Assembly: GCF_050003625.1 (NCBI RefSeq)
Contig: NC_134401.1
Span: forward strand, 95,334,852-95,398,851
Source of the DNA: Haematobia irritans
Lineage: Eukaryota > Arthropoda > Insecta > Diptera > Muscidae
Length of the DNA stretch: 64,000 bases
Direction: 5' to 3'
Shown here: piece after piece, positions 13,301 through 25,899 of the stretch
Position numbering within the stretch: position 1 is the stretch's first letter
How the letters are laid out: each line of letters begins with the position of its first letter
Made by a program: the position numbers and the translations under genes
The notes under the pieces: model-generated
Seen by the model: the letters and a program-made list of their open reading frames with translations, nothing else
Told to the model about the DNA's origin: nothing
Database searches by the model: none

Positions 13301-16300
13301 TTTTCGCTCTAGGACGCTTAGTTTAGGAGAAATGGCCAAAAGAAGTTTTTCATATAAAAATTTCAATTTTTTTAGCATTTGGGTGGATTTTTCAATTTTT
13401 TGATGGTGGTCACGAATTATCGTCCTTTTCGCTCTAGGACGCATATTTAAAGAGATATGGCCAAAAGAAGTTTTTCATATAAAAATTTAAATTTTTTTAG
13501 GTTTTGGGTGGATTTTTAAATTTTTTGAGGGTAGTCGCGAATTATCGTCCTTTTCGCTGTAGGACGCTTAGTTTAGGAGATATGGCCAAAATAAGTTTTT
13601 CATATAAAAATTTCATTTTTTTTAGGTTTTGGGTGGATTTTTGAATTTTTTGAGGGTGGTCACGAATTATCGTCCTTTTCGCTCTAGGACGCATATTTAA
13701 GGAGATATGGTCAAAATAAGTTTTTCATATAAAAATTTCAATTTTTTTAGGTTTTGGGTGGATTTTTCAATTTTTTGAGGGTGGTCACGAATTATCGTCC
13801 TTTTCGCTCTAGGACGCTTAGTTTAGGAGATATGGCCGAAATAACTTTTTCATATAAAAATTTCATTTTTTTTAGGCTTTGGGTGGATTTTTTAATTTTT
13901 TGAGGGTGGTCACGAATTATCGTCCTTTTCGCTCTAGGACGCATATTTAAGGAGATATGGCCAAAATAAGTTTTTCATATAAAAATTTCAATTTTTTTAG
14001 GATTTGGGTGGATTTTTCAATTTTTTGATGGTAGTCACGAATTATCGTCCTTTTCGCTCTAGGACGCATATTTAAGGAGATATGGCCAAAAGAAGCTTTT
14101 CATATAAAAATTTCATTTTTTTTAGGTTTTGAGTGGATTTTTGAATTTTTTGAGGGTGGTCACGAATTATCGTCCTTTTCGCTGTAGGACGCATATTTAA
14201 GGAGATATGGCCAAAAGAAGTTTTTCATATAAAAATTTCAATTTTTTTAGGTTTTGGGTGGATTTTTGAATTTTTTGAGGGTGGTCACGAATTATCGTCC
14301 TTTGCGCTCTAGGACGCATATTTAAGGAGATATGGCCAAAAGAAGTTTTTCATACAAAAATTTAAATTTTTTTAGGTTTTGGGTGGATTTTTGAATTTTT
14401 TGAGGGCGGTCACGAATTATCGTCCTTTTCGCTGTAGGACGCATATTTAAGGAGATATGGCCAAAAGAAGTTTTTCATATAAAAATTTCAATTTTTTTAG
14501 GTTTTGGGTGGATTTTTCAATTTTTTGAGGGTGGTCACGAATTATCGTCCTTTTCGCTCTCGGACGCTTAGTTTAGGAGATATGGCCAAAAGAAGTTTTT
14601 CATATAAAAATTTCATTTTTTTTAGGTTTTGGGTGGATTTTTCAATTTTTTGATGGTGGTCACGAATTATCGTCCTTTTCGCTCTAGGACGCATATTTAA
14701 AGAGATATGGCCAAAAGAAGTTTTTCATATAAAAATTTCAATTTTTTTAGGTTTTGGGTGGATTTTTGAGTTTTTTGAGGGTGGTCACGAATTATCGTCC
14801 TTTTCGCTCTAGGACGCATATTTAAGGAGATATGGCCAAAAGAAGTTTTTCATATAAAAATTTCAATTTTTTTAGGGTTTGGGTGGATTTTTGAATTTTT
14901 TGAGGGTGGTCACGAATTATCGTCCTTTTCGCTGTGGGACGCATATTTAAGGAGATATGGCCAAAAGAAATTTTTCATATAAAAATTTAAATTTTTTTAG
15001 GTTATGGGTGGATTTTTCAATTTTTTGAGGGTGGTCACAAATTATCGTCCTTTTCGCTCTAGGACGCATATTTAAGGAGATATGGCCAAAAGAAGTTTTT
15101 CATATAAAAATTTCAATTTTTATAGGATTTGGGTGGATTTTTCATTTTTTGATGGTGGTCACGAATTATCGTCCTTTTCGCTCTAGGACGCATATTTAAA
15201 GAGATATGGCCAAACGAAGTTTTTCATATAAAAATTTCAATTTTTTAGGTTTTGGGTGGATTTTTGAATTTTTTGAGGGTGGTCACGAATTATCGTCCTT
15301 TTCGCTCTAGGACGCATATTTAAGGAGATATGGCCAAAAGAAGTTTTTCATATAAAAATTTCAATTTTTTTAGGTTTTGGGTGGATTTTTCATTTTTTTG
15401 AGGGTGGTCACGAATTATCGTCCTTTTCGCTCTAGGACGCTTAGTTTAGGAGATATGGCCAAAATAAGTTTTTCATACAAACATTTCAATTTTTTTAGGA
15501 TTTGGGTGGATTTTTAAATTTTTTGATGGTAGTCACGAATTATCGTCCTTTTCGCTCTAGGACGCATATTTAAGGAGATATGGCCAAAAGAAGTTTTTCA
15601 TATAAAAATTTCATTTATTTTAGGTTTTGGGTGGGTTTTTCAATTTTTTGATGGTGGTCACGAATTATCGTCCTTTTCGCTCTAGGACGCATATTTAAAG
15701 AGATATGGCCAAAAGAAGTTTTTCATATAAAAATTTCAATTTTTTTAGGTTTTGGGTGGATTTTTGAATTTTTCGAGGGTAGTCACGAATTATCGTCCTT
15801 TTCGCTCTAGGACGCTTAGTTTAGGAGATATGGCCAAAATAAATTTTTCATATAAAAATTTCAATTTTTTTTAGGTTTTGGGTGGATTTTTGAATTTTTT
15901 GAGGGTGGTCACGAATTATCGTCCTTTTCGCTCTAGGACGCATATTTAAGGAGATATGGTCAAAATAAGTTTTTCATATAAAAATTTCAATTTTTTTAGG
16001 TTTTGGGTGGATTTTTCAATTTTTTGAGGGTGGTCACGAATTATCGTCCTTTTCGCTCTAGGACGCTTAGTTTAGGAGATATGGCCAAAATAAGTTTTTC
16101 ATATAAAAATTTCATTTTTTTTAGGTTTTGGGTGGATTTTTGAATTTTTTTAGGGTGGTCACGAATTATCGTCCTTTTCGCTCTAGGACGCATATTTAAG
16201 GAGATATGGCCAAATAAGTTTTTCATATAAAAATTTCAATTTTTTTAGGATTTGGGTGGATTTTTCAATTTTTTGATGGTAGTCACGAATTATCGTCCTT

Positions 16301-19300
16301 TTCGCTCTAGGACGCATATTTAAGGAGATATGGCCAAAAGAAGTTTTTCATATAAAAATTTAATTTTTTTTAGGTTTTGGGTGGATTTTTGAATTTTTTG
16401 AGGGTGGTCACGAATTATCGTCCTTTTCGCTCTAGGACGCATATTTAAGGAGATATGGCCAAAAGAAGTTTTTCATATAAAAATTTCAATTTTTTTAGGT
16501 TTTGGGTGGATTTTTCAATTTTTTGAGGGTGGTCACGAATTATCGTCCTTTTCGCTGTAGGACGCATATTTAAGGAGATATGGCCAAAAGAAGTTTTTCA
16601 TATAAAAATTTCATTTTTTTTAGGTTTTGGGTGGATTTTTCAATATTTTGATGGTGGTCACGAATTATCGTCCTTTTCGCTCTAGGACGCATATTTAAAG
16701 AGATATGGCCAAAAGAAGTTTTTCATATAAAAATTTCAATTTTTTTAGGTTTTGGGTGGATTTTTGAATTTTTTGAGGGTGGTCACGAATTATCGTCCTT
16801 TTCGCTCTAGGGCGCATATTTAAGGAGATATGGCCAAAAGAAGTTTTTCATATAAAAATTTCATTTTTTTAGGTTTTGGGTGGATTTTTGAATTTTTTGA
16901 GGGTGGTCACGAATTATCGTCCTTTTCGCTCTAGGACGCATATTTAAGGAGATATGGCCAAAATAAGTTTTTCATATAAAAATTTCAATTTTTTTAGGTT
17001 TTGGGTGGATTTTTCAATTTTTTGGGATTTGGGTGGATTTTTCAATTTTTTGATTGTGGTCACAAATTATCGTCCTTTTCGCTCTAGGACGCATATTTAA
17101 GGAGATATGGCCAAAAGAAGTTTTTCATATAAAAATTTAAATTTTTTTAGGTTATGGGTGGATTTTTGAATTTTTTGAGGGTGGTCACGAATTATCGTCC
17201 TTTTCGCTCTAGGACGCATAGTTAAGGAGATATGGCCAAAAGAAGTTTTTCATATAAAAATTTCATTTTTTTTAGGTTTTGGGTGGATTTTTGAATTTTT
17301 TGAGGGTGGTCACGAATTATCGTCCTTTTCGCTCTAGGACGCATATTTAAGGAGATATGGCCAAAAGAAGTTTTTCATATAAAAATTTCAATTTTTTTAG
17401 GTTTTGGGTGGATTTTTCAATTTTTGGAGGGTGGTCACGAATTATCGTCCTTTTCGCTCTAGGACGCATAGTTAAGGAGATATGGCCAAAATAAGTTTTT
17501 CATATAAAAATTTTAATTTTTTTAGGTTTTGGGTGGATTTTTCAATTTTTTGAGGGTGGTCACGAATTATCGTCTTTTTCGCTCTAGGACGCTTAGTTTA
17601 GGAGATATGGCCAAAATAAGTTTTTCATATAAAAATTTCAATTTTTTTAGGATTTGGGTGGATTTTTCAATTTTTTGAGGGTGGTCACGAATTATCGTCC
17701 TTTTCGCTCTAGGACGCATATTTAAAGAGATATGGCCAAAAGAAGTTTTTCATATAAAAATTTCAATTTTTTTAGGTTTTGGGTGGATTTTTGAATTTTT
17801 TGAGGGTGGTCACGAATTATCGTCCTTTTCGCTCTAGGACGCATATTTAAGGAGATATGGCCAAAATAAGTTTTTCATATAAAAATTTCAATTTTTTTAA
17901 GTTTTGGGTGGATTTTTGAATTTTTTGAGGGTGGTCACGAATTATCGTCCTTTTCGCTCTATGACGCATATTTAAGGAGATATGGCCAAAAGAAGTTTTT
18001 CATATAAAAATTTCATTTTTTTTTAGGTTTTGGGTGGATTTTTGAATTTTTTGAGGGTGGTCACGAATTATCGTCCTTTTCGCTGTAGGACGCATATTTA
18101 AGGAGATATGGCCAAAAGAAGTTTTTCATATAAAAATTTCAATTTTTTTAGGTTTTGGGTGGATTTTTCAATTTTTTGAGGGTGGTCACGAATTATCGTC
18201 CTTTGCGCTATAGGACGCATATTTAAGGAGATATGGCCAAAAGAAGTTTTTCATATAAACATTTCATTTTTTTAGGTTTTGGGTGGATTTTTCAATTTTT
18301 TGAGGGTGGTCACGAATTATCGTCCTTTTCGCTCTAGGACGCATATTTAAGGAGATATGGCCAAAAGAAGTATTTCATATAAAAATTTCAATTTTTTTGG
18401 GATTTGGGCGGATTTTTCAATTTTTTGATTGTGGTCACAAATTATCGTCCTTTTCGCTCTAGGACGCATATTTAAGGAGATATGGCCAAAAGAAGTTTTT
18501 CATATAAAAATTTCAATTTTTTTAGGTTTTGGGTGGATTTTTGAATTTTTTGAGGGTGGTCACGAATTATCGTCCTTTTCGCTCTAGGACGCTTAGTTTA
18601 GGAGATATGGCCAAAATAAGTTTTTCATATAAAAATTTCAATTTTTTAGGATTTGGGTGGATTTTTCAATTTTTTGAGGGTGGTCACGAATTATCGTCCT
18701 TTTCGCTCTATGACGCATATTTAAGGAGATATGGCCAAAAGAAGTTTTTCATATAAAAATTTCATTTTTTTTTTAGGTTTTGGGTGGATTTTTCATTTTT
18801 TGATGGTGGTCACGAATTATCGTCCTTTTCGCTCTAGGACGCATATTTAAGGAGATATGGCCAAAATAAGTTTTTCATATAAAAATTTCAATTTTTTTAA
18901 GTTTTGGGTGGATTTTTGAATTTTTTGAGGGTGGTCACGAATTATCGTCCTTTTCGCTCTAAGACGCATATTTAAGGAGATATGTCCAAAAGAAGTTTTT
19001 CATATAAAAATTTCAATTTTTTTAGGTTTTGGGTGGATTTTTGAGTTTTTTGAGGGTGGTCACGAATTATCGTCCTTTTCGCTCTAGGACGCATATTTAA
19101 GGAGATATGGCCAAAAGAAGTTTTTCATATAAAAATTTCAATTTTTTTAGGTTTTGGGTGGATTTTTGAATTTTTTGAGGGTGGTCACGAATTATCGTCC
19201 TTTTCGCTGTAGGACGCATATTTAAGGAGATATGGCCAAAAGAAGTTTTTCATATAAAAATTTAAATTTTTTTAGGTTATGGGTGGATTTTTCAATTTTT

Positions 19301-19850
19301 TGATTGTGGTCACAAATTATCGTCCTTTTCGCTCTAGGACGCATATTTAAGGAGATATGGCCAACAGAAGTTTTTCATATAAAAATTTCAATTTTTTTAG
19401 GATTTGGGTGGATTTTTCATTTTTTGATGGTGGTCACGAATTATTGTCCTTTTCGCTCTAGGACGCGTATTTAAAGAGATATGGCCAAAAGAAGTTTTTC
19501 ATATAAAAATTTCAATTTTTTTAGGTTTTGGGTGGATTTTTGAATTTTTTGAGGGTGGTCACGAATTATCGTCCTTTTCGCTCTAGGACGCATATTTAAG
19601 GAGATATGGCCAAAAGAAGTTTTTCATATAGAAATTTCAATTTTTTTAGGATTTGGGTGGATTTTGCAATTTTTTGATGGTGGTCACGAATTATCGTCCT
19701 TTTCGCTCTAGGACGCATATTTAAAGAGATATGGCCAAAAGAAGTTTTTCATATAGAAATTTCAATTTTTTTAGGTTTTGGGTGGATTTTTGAATTTTTT
19801 GAGGGTGGTCACGAATTATCGTCCTTTTCGCTCTAGGACGCTTAGTTTAG
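13300..19850 (+). repeat. Array segment with mixed monomers
   Basis: Ordinary type A and B monomers are interspersed. Local echoes exist: the AAGTTTTGGG plus CTCTATGACGC pair near 17,900 resembles the one near 11,390. I cannot define a long, ordered repeat. One insertion junction at about 17,010 is listed separately. No gene or unique DNA is present. Confidence 0.8.
16986..17055 (+). repeat. Monomer with a roughly 29-bp internal duplication
   Basis: Three CAATTTTTT blocks occur at 16,986, 17,015 and 17,043 instead of the usual two. The normal spacing between the two blocks in a monomer is 29 bp. The extra block plus AGG/GGGTGG segment is what an exchange between the two internal CAATTTTTT blocks would produce. 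The reciprocal deletion form is seen at about 49,168. Confidence 0.8.
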
Positions 19851-19854
19851 GAGA

Positions 19855-21192
19855 TATGGCCAAAAGAAGTTTTTCATATAAAAATTTAAATTTTTTTAGG
19901 TTATGGGTGGATTTTTCAATTTTTTGAGGGTGGTCACGAATTATCGTCCTTTTCGCTCTAGGACGCATATTTAAGGAGATATGGCCAAAAGAAGTTTTTC
20001 ATTTAAAAATTTCATTTTTTTTTAGGATTTGGGTGGATTTTTGAATTTTTTGAGGGTGGTCACGAATTATCGTCCTTTGCGCTATAGGACGCATATTTAA
20101 GGAGATATGGCCAAAAGAAGTTTTTCATATAAAAATTTAAATTTTTTTAGGTTATGGGTGGATTTTTGAATTTTTTGATGGTGGTCGCGAATTATCGTCC
20201 TTTGCGCTATAGGACGCATATTTAAGGAGATATGGCCAAAAGAAGTTTTTCATATAAAAATTGAAAATTTTTTAGGTTATGGGTGGATTTTTGAATTTTT
20301 TGAGGGTGGTCACGAATTATCGTCCTTTTCGCTCTAGGACGCATATTTAAGGAGATATGGCCAAAAGAAGTTTTTCATATAAAAATTTCATTTTTTTTGG
20401 GATTTGGGTGGATTTTTTAATTTTTTGATTGTGGTCACGAATTATCGTTCTTTTCGCTCTAGGACGCATATTTAAGGAGATATGGCCAAAAGAAGTTTTT
20501 CATATAAAAATTTCAATTTTTTTAGGTTTTGGGTGGATTTTTCAATTTTTTGAGGGTGGTCACGAATTATCGTCTTTTTCGCTCTAGGACGCTTAGTTTA
20601 GGAGATATGGCCAAAATAAGTTTTTCATATAAAAATTTCAATTTTTTTAGGATTTGGGTGGATTTTTCAATTTTTTGATGGTGGTCACGAATTATCGTCC
20701 TTTTCGCTCTAAGACGCATATTTAAGGAGATATGTCCAAAAGAAGTTTTTCATATAAAAATTTCAATTTTTTTAGGTTTTGGGTGGATTTTTGAGTTTTT
20801 TGAGGGTGGTCACGAATTATCGTCCTTTTCGCTCTAGGACGCATATTTAAGGAGATATGGCCAAAAGAAGTTTTTCATATAAAAATTTCAATTTTTTTAG
20901 GTTTTGGGTGGATTTTTGAATTATTTGAGGGTGGTCACGAATTATCGTCCTTTTCGCTGTAGGGCGCATATTTAAGGAGATATGGCCAAAAGAAGTTTTT
21001 CATATAAAAATTTAAATTTTTTAGATTATGGGTGGATTTTTCAATTTTTTGATTGTGGTCACAAATTATCGTCCTTTTCGCTCTAGGACGCATATTTAAG
21101 GAGATATGGCCAAAAGAAGTTTTTCATATAAAAATTTCAACTTTTTTAGGATTTGGGTGGATTTTTCATTTTTTGATGGTGGTCACGAATTA
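19855..21192 (+). repeat. 1.34-kb segment duplicated at +3,129 bp, left copy
   Basis: Ordered rare variants match 22,984-24,321 at a constant offset of 3,129 bp. Examples are ATTGAAAATTTTTT (20,261 and 23,390) and TAGATTATGG (21,022 and 24,151), together with ATATGTCCAAAAG, GAATTATTTGAG and GTAGGGCGC. Edges are set where the copies stop agreeing: type B versus type A on the left, and CTCTAGG versus GCTATAGG on the right. Confidence 0.8.
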
Positions 21193-21359
21193 TTGTCCTT
21201 TTCGCTCTAGGACGCATATTTAAAGAGATATGGCCAAAAGAAGTTTTTCATATAAAAATTTCAATTTTTTTAGGTTTTGGGTGGATTTTTGAATTTTTTG
21301 AGGGTGGTCACGAATTATCGTCCTTTTCGCTCTAGGACGCATATTTAAGGAGATATGGC

Positions 21360-22040
21360 TAAAAAAAGTTTTTCATACAAAAATTTAAATTTTTTTAGGT
21401 TTTGGGTGGATTTTTGAATTTTTTGAGGGCGGTCACGAATTATCGTCCTTTTCGCTGTAGGACGCATATTTAAGGAGATATGGCCAAAATAAGTTTTTCA
21501 TATAAAAATTTCAATTTTTTTAGGTTTTGGGTGGATTTTTGAATTTTTTGAGGGTGGTCACGAATTATCGTCCTTTTCGCTGTAGGACGCATATTTAAGG
21601 AGATATGGCCAAAAGAAGTTTTTCATATAAAAATTTCAATTTTTTTAGGTTTTGGGTGGATTTTTGAATTTTTTGAGGGTGATCACGAATTATCGTCCTT
21701 TTCGCTCTAGGACGCATATTTAAGGAGATATGGCCAAAAGAAGTTTTTCATATAAAAATTTCATTTTTTTTTAGGTTTTGGGTGGATTTTTGAATTTTTT
21801 GAGGGTGGTCACGAATTATCGTCCTTTTCGCTGTAGGACGCATATTTAAGGAGATATGGCCAAAAGAAGTTTTTCATATAAAAATTTCAATTTGTTTTAG
21901 GTTTTGGGTAGATTTTTGAATTTTTTGAGGGTGGTCACGAATTATCGTCCTTTGCGCTCTAGGACGCATATTTAAGGAGATATGGCCAAAAGAAGTTTTT
22001 CATATAAAAATTTAATTTTTTTTTAGGTTATTGGTGGATT
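21360..22040 (+). repeat. Segment duplicated at about +3,628 bp
   Basis: GAGGGCGGTCACG (C at 21,430 and 25,058), TTTGTTTTAGG (21,891 and 25,519) and the TTGGTGG form (22,031 and 25,658) share an offset of 3,627-3,628 bp with 24,988-25,670. The difference from the neighbouring 3,129-bp offset is about 499 bp, close to the nested 501-bp (four-monomer) copy described for 22,484-23,484. Confidence 0.75.
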
Positions 22041-22483
22041 TTTCAATTTTTTGAGAGTGGTCACGAATTATCGTCCTTTTCGCTCTAGGACGCATATTTA
22101 AGGAGATATGGCCAAAAGAAGTTTTTCATATAAAAATTTCAATTTTTTTAGGATTTGGGTGGATTTTGCAATTTTTTGAGGGTGGTCACGAATTATCGTC
22201 CTTTTCGCTCTAGGACGCATATTTAAGGAGATATGGCCAAAAGAAGTTTTTCATATAAAAATTTAAATTTTTTTAGGTTATGGGTGGATTTTTGAATTTT
22301 TTGAGAGTGGTCACGAATTATCGTCCTTTTCGCTCTAGGACGCATATTTAAGGAGATATGGCCAAAAGAAGTTTTTCATATAAAAATTTAATTTTTTTTT
22401 AGGTTATTGGTGGATTTTTCAATTTTTTGAGAGTGGTCACGAATTATCGTCCTTTTCGCTCTAGGACGCATATTTAAGGAGAT

Positions 22484-23484
22484 ATGGCCAAAAGAAGTTT
22501 TTCATATAAAAATTTAAATTTTTTTAGGTTATGGGTGGATTTTTCAATTTTTTGAGGGTGGTCACGAATTATCGTCCTTTTCGCTCTAGGACGCATATTT
22601 AAGGAGATATGGCCAAAAGAAGTTTTTCATTTAAAAATTTCATTTTTTTTTAGGATTTGGGTGGATTTTTGAATTTTTTGAGGGTGGTCACGAATTATCG
22701 TCCTTTGCGCTATAGGACGCATATTTAAGGAGATATGGCCAAAAGAAGTTTTTCATATAAAAATTTAAATTTTTTTAGGTTATGGGTGGATTTTTGAATT
22801 TTTTGATGGTGGTCGCGAATTATCGTCCTTTGCGCTATAGGACGCATATTTAAGGAGATATGGCCAAAAGAAGTTTTTCATATAAAAATTGAAAATTTTT
22901 TAGGTTATGGGTGGATTTTTGAATTTTTTGAGGGTGGTCACGAATTATCGTCCTTTTCGCTCTAGGACGCATATTTAAGGAGATATGGCCAAAAGAAGTT
23001 TTTCATATAAAAATTTAAATTTTTTTAGGTTATGGGTGGATTTTTCAATTTTTTGAGGGTGGTCACGAATTATCGTCCTTTTCGCTCTAGGACGCATATT
23101 TAAGGAGATATGGCCAAAAGAAGTTTTTCATTTAAAAATTTCATTTTTTTTTAGGATTTGGGTGGATTTTTGAATTTTTTGAGGGTGGTCACGAATTATC
23201 GTCCTTTGCGCTATAGGACGCATATTTAAGGAGATATGGCCAAAAGAAGTTTTTCATATAAAAATTTAAATTTTTTTAGGTTATGGGTGGATTTTTGAAT
23301 TTTTTGATGGTGGTCGCGAATTATCGTCCTTTGCGCTATAGGACGCATATTTAAGGAGATATGGCCAAAAGAAGTTTTTCATATAAAAATTGAAAATTTT
23401 TTAGGTTATGGGTAGATTTTTGAATTTTTTGAGGGTGGTCACGAATTATCGTCCTTTTCGCTCTAGGACGCATATTTAAGGAGA
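22484..23484 (+). repeat. Four-monomer (501-bp) tandem duplication
   Basis: The order TTATGGGTGG, TTCATTTAAAAATTTC, the GCGCTATAGG form and ATTGAAAATTTTTT occurs twice in succession. TTAAAAATTT lies at 22,631 and 23,132, and TTGAAAATTT at 22,889 and 23,390. The offset is 501 bp. The second copy merges into the larger 22,984-24,321 duplicate. Confidence 0.85.
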
Positions 23485-24321
23485 TATGGCCAAAAGAAGT
23501 TTTTCATATAAAAATTTCATTTTTTTTGGGATTTGGGTGGATTTTTTAATTTTTTGATTGTGGTCACGAATTATCGTTCTTTTCGCTCTAGGACGCATAT
23601 TTAAGGAGATGTGGCCAAAAGAAGTTTTTCATATAAAAATTTCAATTTTTTTAGGTCTTGGGTGGCTTTTTCAATTTTTTGAGGGTGGTCACGAATTATC
23701 GTCTTTTTCGCTCTAGGACGCTTAGTTTAGGAGATATGGCCAAAATAAGTTTTTCATATAAAAATTTCAATTTTTTTAGGATTTGGGTGGATTTTTCAAT
23801 TTTTTGATGGTGGTCATGAATTATCGTCCTTTTCGCTCTAAGACGCATATTTAAGGAGATATGTCCAAAAGAAGTTTTTCATATAAAAATTTCAATTTTT
23901 TTAGGTTTTGGGTGGATTTTTGAGTTTTTTGAGGGTGGTCACGAATTATCGTCCTTTTCGCTCTAGGACGCATATTTAAGGAGATATGGCCAAAAGAAGT
24001 TTTTCATATAAAAATTTCAATTTTTTTAGGTTTTGGGTGGATTTTTGAATTATTTGAGGGTGGTCACGAATTATCGTCCTTTTCGCTGTAGGGCGCATAT
24101 TTAAGGAGATATGGCCAAAAGAAGTTTTTCATATAAAAATTTAAATTTTTTAGATTATGGGTGGATTTTTCAATTTTTTGATTGTGGTCACAAATTATCG
24201 TCCTTTTCGCTCTAGGACGCATATTTAAGGAGATATGGCCAAAAGAAGTTTTTCATATAAAAATTTCTATTTTTTTAGGATTTGGGTGGATTTTTCATTT
24301 TTTGATGGTGGTCACGAATTA
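22984..24321 (+). repeat. 1.34-kb segment duplicated at +3,129 bp, right copy
   Basis: This is the counterpart of 19,855-21,192. It differs by occasional point changes, such as GTAGATTTTTG in place of GTGGATTTTTG near 23,412 and AGGTCTTGGG near 23,655. The copies are close but not identical. Confidence 0.8.
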
Positions 24322-24987
24322 TCGTCCTTTGCGCTATAGGACGCATATTTAAGGAGATATGGCCAAAAGAAGTTTTTCATATAAAAATTTCATTTTTTTT
24401 AGGTTTTGGGTGGATTTTTGAATTTTTTGAGGGTGGTCACGAATTATCGTCCTTTTCGCTCTAGGACGCATATTTAAGGAGATATGGCCAAAATAAGTTT
24501 TTCATATAAAAATTTCAATTTTTTTGGGATTTGGGTGGATTTTTCAATTTTTTGAGGGTGGTCACGAATTATCGTCCTTTTCGCTGTAGGACGCATATTT
24601 AAGGAGATATGGCCAAAAGAAGTTTTTCATATAAAAATTTCAATTTTTTTAGGTTTTGGGTGGATTTTTGAATTTTTTGAGGGTGGTCACGAATTATCGT
24701 CCTTTTCGCTCTAGGACGCATATTTAAGGAGATATGGCCAAAATAAGTTTTTCATATAAAAATTTCAATTTTTTTGGGATTTGGGTGGATTTTTCAATTT
24801 TTTGAGGGTGGTCACGAATTATCGTCCTTTTCGCTGTAGGACGCATATTTAAGGAGATATGGCCAAAAGAAGTTTTTCATATAAAAATTTCATTTTTTTA
24901 GGTTTTGGGTGGATTTTTGAATTTTTTGAGGGTGGTCACGAATTATCGTCTTTTGCGCTCTAGGACGCATATTTAAGGAGATATGGC

Positions 24988-25670
24988 TAAAAGAAGTTTT
25001 TCATACAAAAATTTAAATTTTTTTAGGTTTTGGGTGGATTTTTGAATTTTTTGAGGGCGGTCACGAATTATCGTCCTTTTCGCTGTAGGACGCATATTTA
25101 AGGAGATATGGCCAAAATAAGTTTTTCATATAAAAATTTCAATTTTTTTAGGTTTTGGGTGGATTTTTGAATTTTTTGAGGGTGGTCACGAATTATCGTC
25201 CTTTTCGCTGTAGGACGCATATTTAAGGAGATATGGCCAAAAGAAGTTTTTCATATAAAAATTTCAATTTTTTTAGGTTTTGGGTGGATTTTTCATTTTT
25301 TTGAGGGTGGTCACGAATTATCGTCCTTTTCGCTCTAGGACGCATATTTAAGGAGATATGGCCAAAAGAAGTTTTTCATATAAAAATTTCATTTTTTTTT
25401 AGGTTTTGGGTGGATTTTTGAATTTTTTGAGGGTGGTCACGAATTATCGTCCTTTTCGCTGTAGGACGCATATTTAAGGAGATATGGCCAAAAGAAGTTT
25501 TTCATATAAAAATTTCAATTTGTTTTAGGTTTTGGGTAGATTTTTGAATTTTTTGAGGGTGGTCACGAATTATCGTCCTTTGCGCTCTAGGACGCATATT
25601 TAAGGAGATATGGCCAAAAGAAGTTTTTCATATAAAAATTTAATTTTTTTTAGGTTATTGGTGGATTTTT
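24988..25670 (+). repeat. Right copy of the 3,628-bp-offset duplication
   Basis: It matches 21,360-22,040 through CATACAAAAATTTAAA, GAGGGCGG, TTTGTTTTAGG with GGGTAGATTTTTG, and TTATTGGTGG, all in the same order. It lies just after a short two-monomer (about 240-250 bp) local repeat of the GGGATTTGGG and CTGTAGG forms at 24,480-24,850. Confidence 0.75.
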
Positions 25671-25899
25671 CAATTTTTTGAGAGTGGTCACGAATTATCG
25701 TCCTTTTCGCTCTAGGACGCATATTTAAGGAGATATGGCCAAAAGAAGTTTTTCATATAAAAATTTAAATTTTTTTAGGATTTGGGTGGATTTTGCAATT
25801 TTTTGAGGGTGGTCACGAATTATCGTCCTTTTCGCTCTAGGACGCATATTTAAGGAGATATGGCCAAAAGAAGTTTTTCGTATAAAAATTTAAATTTTT

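Noticed and set aside
16041..16226. Minus-strand open frame of 61 codons
   Set aside because: It is the reverse complement of one and a half ordinary monomers, opened by a chance one-base loss near 16,214 (GGCCAAATAAG). No domain, context or codon signal supports a gene.
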